From Candidatus Margulisiibacteriota bacterium (GTDB lineage: Bacteria; Margulisbacteria; Termititenacia; Termititenacales; Termititenacaceae), in contig JAITIS010000086.1 in NCBI GenBank assembly GCA_031279305.1, positions 1-12,008 on the forward strand: a stretch of 12,008 nt of DNA. Direction: 5' to 3'. Below are positions 1-7,015 of this stretch, in pieces. The translations under genes and the position numbers were made by a program. The notes under the pieces were generated by a model. That model searched no databases. It was not told the DNA's origin and saw nothing but the letters and a program-made list of their open reading frames with translations. How positions within the stretch are numbered: the first letter of the stretch is position 1; the number at the start of each line of letters is the position of its first letter.

Positions 1-714
1 GCTATAGACAGAATTATTAGTTTTTACAGTCAAACAAAACTGTTCCCAAGACAAGCGTTTATCTCTAAAATTCACCGACAGAATTTTTTCACCGTTAGTA
101 ATTTCTGTCAGGTATTCGGCAAAAACTCTTGGCGACGGTACACCGTGGCATATCAAATCAACAGTCCATAAATTCTCATAGTCTTTTTGCAAACAAGCAT
201 ACAGACCGGCAACCTGACACGGCGTGCCGGCAAATAAAACTTTTTTATCTTTAATCAACAGCTTCTTTAACTCCTTGTAAATATTTCCTATTTCACTTTG
301 CACATATTTACTGCGCTGTAATTTTGGTAAATCTTTTTGGTTATCTATTATTAGATGTTTCACGTACCATTTAGCATTAAAAGCCGCGCCGCAGACATAG
401 CCGCCCCGCTTCAGAACAGACAGAGCCAGCGCGCCAAAGATGCCGCCGGACGAACTTTGTCTGCGAATATTGTCCCCAGCATAAGCGACAAAAGTTTGTG
501 GCTCAGCAAAATGCTCAGGAGAAAAATTTCTGCCCAGAGCCGGGCAGATTTTGGCGCACAAAGCACAATCTGTGCATTTTTTAGCATTGATTTGCGGATA
601 TAAAAACCCTTCGTTATTGGACAGCATTTTTATGGCATTTTCAGGACAAACCGAAAAACAGGCGGAACAGCCGGTACAGTTCTCAATGTTTAGTGGAACG
701 CTCCGTTTGCTCAT
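1..714 (-). CDS. FrhB-like iron-sulfur flavoprotein (coenzyme F420 hydrogenase/dehydrogenase beta subunit family), C-terminus beyond the window
   Basis: Translating the minus strand from the ATG at 714 gives 238 codons, open to the left edge. Two [4Fe-4S] motifs lie near the N-terminus: Cys13, 16, 19 and 23, and Cys47, 50, 53 and 57, the last of each set followed by Pro. After them come landmarks of the F420 hydrogenase/dehydrogenase beta subunit family: SSGGIFGALA (88-97), KYVQS (136-140), GTPCQVAGL (163-171) and DLICHGVPSP (186-195). Full members are usually about 350-450 residues, so roughly the last third is missing. The start overlaps the stop of the upstream GT8 gene by 4 bp (ATGA), which implies co-transcription and coupling. 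Family members in polysaccharide clusters are often next to pyruvyl transferases; their substrate is not established, and a role in F420 metabolism is unlikely here. The family call is secure, the exact reaction unknown. Confidence 0.9.
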   Translation of the reverse strand, partial: MSKRSVPLNIENCTGCSACFSVCPENAIKMLSNNEGFLYPQINAKKCTDCALCAKICPALGRNFSPEHFAEPQTFVAYAGDNIRRQSSSGGIFGALALSVLKRGGYVCGAAFNAKWYVKHLIIDNQKDLPKLQRSKYVQSEIGNIYKELKKLLIKDKKVLFAGTPCQVAGLYACLQKDYENLWTVDLICHGVPSPRVFAEYLTEITNGEKILSVNFRDKRLSWEQFCLTVKTNNSVYS

Positions 715-1646
715 TTATACTTTAGACCGAGTCTGCATAATATTCGTGGAATTAACAATAAATCTTTTTGAGTAAATAGCCTGCGTTTCAGCGGAAGACC
801 GGCATAAGGAGACAGTTTATAATATTGCAACCACACCCGGACGCGCGGAGCGAAATAATGCGCCCAAGGCTTGCGGGAATTTGTGTAATGTATTATCGCC
901 GGAGATTTTATAATCGCGCGCATTTTATTTTTGGTTAAATTAAAAAACCGCGCCTGCCGGCGCAGCGAAAAACGGATGTTGTTAATCATATAATTATACA
1001 AAGGAGACAGAAAAATAACTTTACGCTGAAAGGAAACATTAAAAACATCTTGATCCATAAAAGTCAAAAAAGGTCTGCTGATCTTGAGATTATGCATCAT
1101 TTTGGCAAAAATTTTATCTTCACGCATTTTTTTTAGATTAAGCACCTGCACGCCGGAGTTAAAATAACCTGACAAACCCCATTTTCTGGCATAACGATTA
1201 ACCAGCGTGCCTTTCATATCTTTGACTGCCGCCGCATAATTGTCTTTTAGGTTAACCGCGTGCAGCCCGCTTAAATCAGTCTGCACAATGATGTCAGAAT
1301 CCAGATATATCACCTGAGCGTAATTTTTAAGAATGTTCACAATGTCAAATTTATGCATCGCCACGGTGGTAACGTGAAATCCCGGCCAAATGCTTTTATA
1401 TTCCGCATATTTATTTTCCGGCATAGCGATTATTTTGAGCCGAAAATTTTTAGCGGCAATAGAATCAAGTTTAGCGATAGAATCAGCAGATAATTTTATG
1501 CCGATAATAAAAACATTATAAAAAGTTTTAGGCGCACGATTAGCCAGCAAAGAGGTTATAGCCACGCAAGTGGGAATAACATAATGCTCATCCGTGACAA
1601 ATACCACCGGGACTTTTGACAAAATACCCCCTCTTGTTACACTCAT
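711..1646 (-). CDS. GT8 family glycosyltransferase (LgtC-like)
   Basis: A retaining GT-A glycosyltransferase of the GT8 family, expected to move a hexose from a nucleotide sugar onto a growing surface glycan at the cytoplasmic face of the membrane. Visible landmarks are the N-terminal strand VPVVFVTDEHYVIP (12-25), the metal-binding DSD in YLDSDII (114-120), YFNSGVQVLNL (161-171), DQDVFN (198-203) and HYTNSRKPW (253-261), which corresponds to the family's C-terminal HxxGxxKPW-type motif. At 311 residues it has normal family length. The ATG at 1646 overlaps the stop of the methyltransferase gene (ATGA), but GGAG directly abuts it with no spacing. An in-frame TTG at 1622 (codon 9) follows GAGGGGG by 4 nt and would begin the protein just before the conserved core, so the true start may be there. 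Donor and acceptor cannot be read from the sequence. Confidence 0.92.
   Translation of the reverse strand: MSVTRGGILSKVPVVFVTDEHYVIPTCVAITSLLANRAPKTFYNVFIIGIKLSADSIAKLDSIAAKNFRLKIIAMPENKYAEYKSIWPGFHVTTVAMHKFDIVNILKNYAQVIYLDSDIIVQTDLSGLHAVNLKDNYAAAVKDMKGTLVNRYARKWGLSGYFNSGVQVLNLKKMREDKIFAKMMHNLKISRPFLTFMDQDVFNVSFQRKVIFLSPLYNYMINNIRFSLRRQARFFNLTKNKMRAIIKSPAIIHYTNSRKPWAHYFAPRVRVWLQYYKLSPYAGLPLKRRLFTQKDLLLIPRILCRLGLKYK
1620..1633 (-). promoter_or_regulatory. Strong SD plus TTG: alternative start of the GT8 gene
   Basis: On the minus strand GAGGGGG (1633-1627) is followed after TATT by TTG (1622-1620), in frame with the GT8 gene. Spacing is good for a Shine-Dalgarno site, whereas the ATG at 1646 has none at a usable distance. 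The shorter product starts SKVPVVF, close to where GT8 enzymes normally begin. Confidence 0.45.
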
Positions 1647-2269
1647 CTCCGTTGGCAGACAAAAAATAAATGATAAGAATTGTAAAGCGCTCTATATTGT
1701 CTCCGAATAACAAAAAACTTGCTAAGATCTTTTACTATTTTAACTCTGCTATAACCTCTTGCGCCAACCTCCCAGTAATGCTCTCCATTAAATCTTAGTT
1801 TTCTCAAAAAACCAGGAGGAATACCAAAGCCTATTCTTAGCGTTTTTAACAGCGGTAATTTACAAGAGACAGCGCAGCCCAAAAAATTAGAATAAGGCAA
1901 GCTGATAATTATATATTTTGAAATGTTCCTTAGCTTTGGCAAAATATCCATAAAATTTTCGTAAGGCAAGTGTTCCAGCACCTGACAACATAAAATAACA
2001 TCAAAATGTCTGCCGCCTAATTTTTTATCTATATGCAAAATATTTCCCGCAAAATCAGGCTTTAATTTTCTATCCAAATCATAGGTGTATATCTTTAGGC
2101 CGTAGCCAGCCAGTATTTTGCCCGCGCAGTTGTCACCGCAGCCAATGATTAAAACAGTTTTAGGCTTTAGCCTCAAAACCTCCGTTATTTGATACCAGTA
2201 GGAATTCCATCTTTCTAAAGTTACATAGGAATCAAATTTATAATGCGCCGGAACTCTTGTCATTTTCAA
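1643..2269 (-). CDS. SAM-dependent class I methyltransferase
   Basis: A small Rossmann-fold methyltransferase of the Methyltransf_11/23 type, likely to methylate a sugar or a lipid-linked glycan intermediate. Counting from the TTG at 2269, motif I (VLIIGCGDN) is at about 39-47, an acidic YDLD loop at 63-66 and the FDVILCCQVLEHL motif at 89-101. A HYWEVGARGY segment near 164-173 resembles methyltransferases I recall from polysaccharide loci. The frame can be extended upstream to a TTG at 2290. I chose the TTG at 2269 because GGGGG (2281-2277) sits 7 nt before it and because it forms a TTGA overlap with the preceding stop, like the ATGA junctions nearby. An ATG at 2263 is a further alternative. 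The gene ends in an ATGA overlap with the GT8 gene. Substrate unknown. Confidence 0.88.
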   Translation of the reverse strand: MKMTRVPAHYKFDSYVTLERWNSYWYQITEVLRLKPKTVLIIGCGDNCAGKILAGYGLKIYTYDLDRKLKPDFAGNILHIDKKLGGRHFDVILCCQVLEHLPYENFMDILPKLRNISKYIIISLPYSNFLGCAVSCKLPLLKTLRIGFGIPPGFLRKLRFNGEHYWEVGARGYSRVKIVKDLSKFFVIRRQYRALYNSYHLFFVCQRR

Positions 2270-3291
2270 GAATATGCCCCCAGATCCCAAGTATACTCAT
2301 AGTCAAAGCCTTTTGTCATCAAATAAACCGCCAGCGTGCCGCCCGTGCGTCCGCCAACAAAACAAGAACAACGCGCCAGCATATTCAACGAAGAAAAATA
2401 AGCTAAATTCATAGCATATTTTCCCTGAGCGGACAGCGGCAGAAATTGATGTATCAGCCTGCCTCTGGCATTTTTAGTCTGGCGCAGAGAAACTCTGCGC
2501 TGTTTATTGGCCAAAAGTCTGGAGCCAAAATTAGCCTTGAACAAATCGTAAATATCTTGATCCTCTGTGGCCAAATATAAATGCGAGCATTTTTGACGCG
2601 CCATAACTTCACGGGCTTTGCTTAACACGCTCCGCGGTTCAGGTTGGATTTGATGGCCCGGCGGCCGGCTTAATAAATAATCTGTTCCGCGGCATAATAC
2701 GCCCAAAACTTTAGGCTTATTTTTTAGTAAAGACTTGTATTCATTATCAAAATATTTCTGCGTTTCAGCGGTTGGGCGAATATATTTTTGAAATAATTTA
2801 CGGAAATACAATAATTTTTTCTTGTTGGCTCTGTCCAGCAGGCAGGGACCGATCGATTCCCGCGCCGGCCGAAAATGAGAAGGACTGCTCAAAATAATAT
2901 TTTGGCTGCTGGCAATATCCGTCAGCGTATAGCCCGCGGGCTGGGTGAAAAAATACTCCCAAGCATTTTGCTTATGTAGTAATTTTTTATCCAAAAATTT
3001 ATTCTCAAAATTTTGCATATCAACCACCGGAATATAACCGCGCCGCGCCGCGTAAATAATATGCAAAAAAATAAAAAATATTAACCAAGTCAAACCAGTG
3101 GCGGGAATATACTCCAAGCCAATGACATAAAAAGTTTTGTCTCGATTTTCTGTCCCATAGCTAGTTTGACGTTGAGGATTTTTCCAGCGCCGCCATAGGC
3201 CGTTTAAGCGGCGCTCGGCAATACGGCATATAGAATACGGTTTTAGTCTTAGGATTTTACGGGCAATATATCCTACTTGTGATAAACTCAT
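2266..3291 (-). CDS. Fucosyltransferase-like (GT-B, O-fucosyltransferase/NodZ-type) glycosyltransferase
   Basis: From the ATG at 3291 this encodes 341 residues. The pattern fits a poorly described family from capsule and exopolysaccharide loci that resembles GT23/O-fucosyltransferases: GYIPVVDMQNF near 85-95, WEYFFTQPAGYTL (111-123), a basic motif LCRGTDY (199-205) like the HxRRxD/RGDY motif of fucosyltransferases, then LATEDQDIYDLF (240-251), and a C-terminal FVGGRTGGTLAVYLM (311-325). The last is similar to the region that binds the GDP-sugar in those enzymes. The frame can be extended to an ATG at 3336, but that would overlap the divergent neighbour and no SD precedes it; the extra 15 residues look non-homologous. 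The start remains uncertain, since the ATG at 3291 lacks an SD too. The gene ends in a TTGA overlap with the methyltransferase. Fucose as the donor is inferred, not shown. Confidence 0.75.
   Translation of the reverse strand: MSLSQVGYIARKILRLKPYSICRIAERRLNGLWRRWKNPQRQTSYGTENRDKTFYVIGLEYIPATGLTWLIFFIFLHIIYAARRGYIPVVDMQNFENKFLDKKLLHKQNAWEYFFTQPAGYTLTDIASSQNIILSSPSHFRPARESIGPCLLDRANKKKLLYFRKLFQKYIRPTAETQKYFDNEYKSLLKNKPKVLGVLCRGTDYLLSRPPGHQIQPEPRSVLSKAREVMARQKCSHLYLATEDQDIYDLFKANFGSRLLANKQRRVSLRQTKNARGRLIHQFLPLSAQGKYAMNLAYFSSLNMLARCSCFVGGRTGGTLAVYLMTKGFDYEYTWDLGAYS
2267..2281 (-). promoter_or_regulatory. Ribosome-binding site deciding the methyltransferase start
   Basis: GGGGG at 2281-2277, a 7-nt spacer, then TTG at 2269-2267, which overlaps the TGA of the upstream gene (2268-2266). 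It lies within the last codons of that gene, so translation is probably coupled. Neither the TTG at 2290 nor the ATG at 2263 has a comparably spaced site. Confidence 0.5.
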
Positions 3292-3326
3292 AATATAGTT
3301 AACATTGTAACTAAAAATTCCTTCTG

Positions 3327-4820
3327 GTGTCCACATTGCTAGGAGTTGTAAGGGGAAGTATTCTGGTTCAGCAAAACAAAAAAAAACTAATCTCTCTAGT
3401 TATGTTCAGCGCTCTAAGCATATCTTTGCTTGCTCTATTTAATATTTATTTAGCGGTTTTGGGGCTATTGATTTGCTTGGGTTTGTACGCTTTTTATAAT
3501 CCCTCCAGATTAATTTACGCGCTTTTTTTTGTGATGTTTATAAACGGCTACCTGCGTATGCAAACCGGTCTGGTGAACCACATCGCCGTGTTAATGGATT
3601 TAATGGCGGGCTGTTTATACGCTAGGGTTTTGTTTGACGCTATATTCCAGAAAAAAATAAATGTTGTTCTAAAGGCGCCTCTGTTTGGCGCGCTTTTTTG
3701 TTTCAGCCTGTATTGTATATTCAGGGTATTTCCGGCAGACATTGCGTTGTTTGCCAAAATAGCAGCTTTTCGCGGCTATTTATACTATGTCCCTATGTAT
3801 TTGGTTGGTTATTTTTATTATTTTAGCCCAAAAGAATTTAAGCGGTTTACTTATTTTTGCGCGTCTATGCTCCTGATACTGGGGCTTTACGCCTGCCGGC
3901 AACAGTTTCTCGGTTACACTGCGCGTGAACTTAGCTGGATAAACTGGCAAATCACGGAGAGGAATTTTACAGCCATAACAAATAACGAAATCCGGGTTTT
4001 CTCGATGCAAAACAGTTCCTTGGATTTTGCCTGCTTGTTAGCCTTGTTCATCCCTATGGCTATTCCCTGGATTTTTTCCACGCCGCGCAAGCGCCAGCGG
4101 TTATGTTTATTGGGAATTATTTTTATCGCTATAGTTTCCGCTTTTACTTTTATCCGCGCCGCATTTGTTGCTTGGTCATTATCCGCTCTCTTGGTCTGTA
4201 TGCTTTTGTGGTGGAGCGGCTATATCAATCATAAAAATTTATGGAAAATTTTAGGCATTGGCTCTCTGGTATGCGTCGTCTTATTTTTTAGTTTTAATGT
4301 GTTGAGTTTTAATAACAACAAAAATCTCAATGTTATCTTAGCCAGAATACAATCTGTCGGGTCGCTGACTTCCTTGCCGGGAATTATCCAGCAATCCACC
4401 AGAGCACGCGCTGAATTAGTATCAATGCAGTCCAGAGTGAATATTTGGCGAACGTTGATTGCTGATGTGCAAAATGGGCTTATAGGCAACGGGGTAGGCG
4501 CTTTGAGAAATATCAATCCTATCAATATCGGACAGCATAATCCTCGAGCTTTGGCGGAAAATATGTACGTATACATTTATTACGAATTAGGCGTAGTCGG
4601 TTTATTGTTTTTCTTGAGTATTTTTAGCGGGTATCTTCGGTTTTATTTTCAGCATATACGCCAATCCCCCCTGCTGTGCATTATGCCTATAGGCTTGATT
4701 GTTAGTCTGCTTATTGTCCTGCTGGCTGGAGATTATCTTGCCACAGCTCCGATCAGGGTGACAAGCTGGTTTTTCTTCGGTGTGTTCTGCCGAAAAATAA
4801 CAGAAGGAGATCGTTTATAA
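3327..4820 (+). CDS. O-antigen polymerase/ligase-like polytopic membrane protein (Wzy/WaaL type)
   Basis: The only plus-strand gene: up to 497 residues, strongly hydrophobic, with roughly 12-14 membrane segments starting near residue 22. A large loop at about 329-410 and the following SRVNIW (369-374), IGNGVGA (386-392), ENMY (411-414) and YYELGVVG (418-425) are typical of the Wzy_C/O-antigen ligase family. Such proteins polymerise lipid-linked repeat units or transfer glycan to an acceptor on the periplasmic side. The start is unclear: GTG 3327 and TTG 3336 have no SD; a CTG at 3363 follows AAGGGG by 7 nt; ATG 3402 has no SD. The lysine-rich NKKK before the first membrane segment favours a start before 3378. 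The gene lies in opposite orientation inside an otherwise minus-strand cluster and shares its last six bases with the convergent GT4 gene. Polymerase versus ligase cannot be decided. Confidence 0.88.
   Translation: MSTLLGVVRGSILVQQNKKKLISLVMFSALSISLLALFNIYLAVLGLLICLGLYAFYNPSRLIYALFFVMFINGYLRMQTGLVNHIAVLMDLMAGCLYARVLFDAIFQKKINVVLKAPLFGALFCFSLYCIFRVFPADIALFAKIAAFRGYLYYVPMYLVGYFYYFSPKEFKRFTYFCASMLLILGLYACRQQFLGYTARELSWINWQITERNFTAITNNEIRVFSMQNSSLDFACLLALFIPMAIPWIFSTPRKRQRLCLLGIIFIAIVSAFTFIRAAFVAWSLSALLVCMLLWWSGYINHKNLWKILGIGSLVCVVLFFSFNVLSFNNNKNLNVILARIQSVGSLTSLPGIIQQSTRARAELVSMQSRVNIWRTLIADVQNGLIGNGVGALRNINPINIGQHNPRALAENMYVYIYYELGVVGLLFFLSIFSGYLRFYFQHIRQSPLLCIMPIGLIVSLLIVLLAGDYLATAPIRVTSWFFFGVFCRKITEGDRL
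3378..3386 (+). repeat. A9 homopolymer tract near the start of the polymerase/ligase gene
   Basis: Nine consecutive A residues span codons 18-20 (KKK) of the longest frame. Such tracts can cause replication or transcription slippage. It matters only if translation starts upstream of it (GTG 3327, TTG 3336 or CTG 3363); a start at ATG 3402 would lie downstream. Confidence 0.6.
4815..4820. other. TTATAA palindrome shared by two convergent stop codons
   Basis: The plus-strand polymerase gene ends TTA TAA and the minus-strand GT4 gene also ends TTA TAA, on the same six bases. The two genes overlap completely over this palindrome, leaving no room for a terminator between them. Confidence 0.9.
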
Positions 4821-5882
4821 CAATCCCAGCGTTGTTTTAAGTTTTTTATACGCCCTCTCCCAGGTAAACTTTTGAATATATTTATTCCCGTTTTTAGCCA
4901 GCCTTATTCTTAATTTAGGGTTTTCGATCAGCTTAATTATGTTACTAGCCAGCGCTTGTATATTGTCGACCGGACTAACTAAAGCTGTTTTGCCGTGCTG
5001 ACAAAACACTCTAAATCCGCCTGTATCCGTGCAAACCACCGCGCAACCGCATTGCATAGCCTCCGCAGGGGTTAGGCCAAAGCCTTCTATCCGGCTAGGG
5101 GCAATAAATATAGCCGATTTATTATAAAGCCTATTATGAATATTTTTGGGGGGACGGTAATAATAAACAACCCAGTTTGGAAATTTAAGCAACGGTCTAT
5201 ATGCGCCAAAAATACTAACACGCGCCTCAGGGTATTTTTTATGCACAATTTGCACAGCCTGCCAGCCAATATCAAAACCTTTGCGTGTGTCAGGATGATA
5301 TAGTAAACATAAATTATATGGAGCCCTCTTTTTTATCGGTTTTATTAAGTGAAAATAGTTAAAATCCAGCCCATTTTCAATTAACGTGCTTTTTTGATCT
5401 AAATCTATAGCTATTTTCTGTAACCACGGCGCGATAACGATCTTTCGTAAATTTGATTTCCAGGTATTTATCAAGCGCCATTCATATTTTTTACTCTGCC
5501 AATCCTCGTAGCCTTGAATTAAATAAAATTTTCTCCGGCTGGAAGTATTTTTATATTCCGCCAGTTTTTCCGCCGTTTTCCAGCCCGTGGCAATGACAAC
5601 ATCGGAGTCCGGAATATATTTTTCAGCCAAAGACGGCGTCAAAATTTCCTTTATTTCCGGCCTTAAAAAAAACCAAGTGGATTTATAGCTTTTACCGAAA
5701 AAATAAAAAATAAAACGTAATGCCCCAAACTTGTGGTCTATGCTGCAAGGATATACGATATTTACATCGTGTCCATCCGCTGACAAACGATTAGCATATT
5801 CATAAACAACCTTAAAACCGCCAGCCGGAACCGCGCCGTTATGCGGCAGCAAAAAAGTCACCGTTTTTTTATTTTTCCTCAT
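4815..5882 (-). CDS. GT4 family glycosyltransferase
   Basis: A 355-residue GT-B glycosyltransferase of the GT4 (Glycos_transf_1) family, cytoplasmic or membrane-associated, adding one sugar to the surface glycan. The N-terminal acceptor domain begins with the strand VTFLLPH and the GGFKVVYEYANRLSADGHDV segment (21-40), typical of GT4. The C-terminal nucleotide-sugar domain has HPDTRKGFD (196-204) and the EX7E-type motif EGFGLTPAE (266-274), followed by CGCAVVCTDTGG (278-289). Length is normal for the family. The ATG at 5882 overlaps the TGA of the preceding GT4 gene (ATGA); no clear SD precedes it, so re-initiation is plausible. The 3' end is convergent with the polymerase gene. Sugar specificity cannot be read. 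Confidence 0.93.
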   Translation of the reverse strand: MRKNKKTVTFLLPHNGAVPAGGFKVVYEYANRLSADGHDVNIVYPCSIDHKFGALRFIFYFFGKSYKSTWFFLRPEIKEILTPSLAEKYIPDSDVVIATGWKTAEKLAEYKNTSSRRKFYLIQGYEDWQSKKYEWRLINTWKSNLRKIVIAPWLQKIAIDLDQKSTLIENGLDFNYFHLIKPIKKRAPYNLCLLYHPDTRKGFDIGWQAVQIVHKKYPEARVSIFGAYRPLLKFPNWVVYYYRPPKNIHNRLYNKSAIFIAPSRIEGFGLTPAEAMQCGCAVVCTDTGGFRVFCQHGKTALVSPVDNIQALASNIIKLIENPKLRIRLAKNGNKYIQKFTWERAYKKLKTTLGLL

Positions 5883-6973
5883 TTTTCGTGACTTGAGGCG
5901 ATTAAATAGATTATTTTTTTCCTGAATACCCGTTCATCAAATCTTTCCGCGTGCCTGCGAATAACCGATGAACTAAACTTATTCTCCTTTTTCAAAAAAT
6001 CTTGGATTGTTTTTTTCAGGGATTGTGCGGTCGGCTCAGCAAAAAACAAACCGGTTTGGCCATCCAGCACCGTTTCAAGCAGTCCGCCGCGGCCAAGACC
6101 GATGACCGGACGGCCGCTGGCCTGCGCCTCCAGAGGGGTAATGCCAAAATCCTCCTCGCCGGGGAAAACAAAAGCCCGGCAGTTGGCATATAATTTACGC
6201 AGGCGGTTTTCCGTGACTTTGCCTAAAAACTTAATGTTTTTTTGCGCGATAGAACGCAAATATTTTTTCTCGCTGCCTTGTCCGGCGATGCGCAGGGGCA
6301 GTTTTAATTCATTAAAAACCTTAACCGCCAGATCGATATTTTTGTATTTTTTTAATCTGGACAGCGCCAGAAAATAATCACCGCCCGTTTTTTTCACGGG
6401 TCGAAAAGAGGCGCAGTTTATAGGCGGGTTAATAACTATAGCCTTTTTTTTGTATGTTTTTTGTATTCTTTTGCGTATATTTTCTGCGTTGGCGATAAAT
6501 AAATGGATATGGCGCGCCGCGGCCAGATCAAAAGGTTTTACAAAAAAGGCTATCCAATTTAGGAAAAATTGTTTCAGGGGATTTTTGGCTAAATTATAAT
6601 CCGCGCTGCGCCAGATAAATCTAGCCGGCGTATGGCAGTAGCAATAATGCCGCGGATGCCTGACCTGTACGGCAAAAGTCGAGCTGCTGGATATAACAAT
6701 GTCGTATTTACGCAAGTTTAGCCGCCAAAAGTACAGCAGAATAAGCGGAAAGATTCTTTCGCGCGCGCCGCAAAGTCTGGCTAAAAAAGTCAAAAATCTG
6801 CTGTAGAAAATTTTTTGGCCGGCAAAATAGGCAAAAGTTTTTTGCGGGACATAAACCGAAGTGTAGACCGGAGCATCCGGAAAAGCTCTGGACAGAGCGA
6901 TGACCACCCGTTCCGCGCCGCCGCGGTCTACGAGATAATCGTGCACGATTGCGATTTTCGGCTTTTCCCCCAT
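5879..6973 (-). CDS. GT4 family glycosyltransferase, WbaZ-like (mannosyltransferase-type)
   Basis: Counted from the ATG at 6973 it has 364 residues. It shows the WbaZ-like signature of GT4 enzymes: AIVHDYLVDRGGAERVV near the N-terminus (about 7-23), CYCHTPARFIW (111-121), which corresponds to the family's C-H-TP-R segment, and the catalytic EDFGITPLEAQASGRPVI (274-291). WbaZ-type enzymes commonly transfer mannose or a related sugar in O-antigen and exopolysaccharide assembly. A TTG at 6979 would add two residues. No SD lies before either start; instead TATAAT is found only 10 nt before the ATG, so this gene may open a new, nearly leaderless transcript of the glycan cluster. The upstream barrel gene stops 42 bp before the ATG on the same strand. 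It ends in an ATGA overlap with the next GT4 gene. Confidence 0.93.
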   Translation of the reverse strand: MGEKPKIAIVHDYLVDRGGAERVVIALSRAFPDAPVYTSVYVPQKTFAYFAGQKIFYSRFLTFLARLCGARERIFPLILLYFWRLNLRKYDIVISSSSTFAVQVRHPRHYCYCHTPARFIWRSADYNLAKNPLKQFFLNWIAFFVKPFDLAAARHIHLFIANAENIRKRIQKTYKKKAIVINPPINCASFRPVKKTGGDYFLALSRLKKYKNIDLAVKVFNELKLPLRIAGQGSEKKYLRSIAQKNIKFLGKVTENRLRKLYANCRAFVFPGEEDFGITPLEAQASGRPVIGLGRGGLLETVLDGQTGLFFAEPTAQSLKKTIQDFLKKENKFSSSVIRRHAERFDERVFRKKIIYLIASSHEK

Positions 6974-6983
6974 TGACAATTAA

Positions 6984-6989
6984 ATTATA
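6984..6989 (-). promoter_or_regulatory. Perfect -10 box (TATAAT) ahead of the glycan cluster
   Basis: TATAAT reads on the minus strand in the only intergenic space between the barrel gene and the first GT4 gene. The best hexamer at 17-18 nt upstream matches TTGACA at no more than 3 of 6 positions. Transcription starting about 7 nt downstream would leave a leader of only a few bases. A T7 run (7006-7000) lies between the two genes. Confidence 0.35.
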
Positions 6990-7015
6990 CTACTTGCGGA
7001 AAAAAATAGACAGCG

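Noticed and set aside
355..775. Two short plus-strand open frames near the left edge
   Set aside because: They lie opposite the FrhB-like gene and the end of the GT8 gene, which carry clear family motifs.
3277..3305. Plus-strand promoter TTGTGA-17 nt-TAACAT for the polymerase gene
   Set aside because: Each hexamer matches consensus at only 4 of 6 positions; such pairs are expected by chance in AT-rich DNA.
3327..3336. Genuine head-to-head overlap of two start codons
   Set aside because: Neither longest-frame start has an SD, and later starts on both sides are more plausible, so the overlap is probably an artefact of frame extension.
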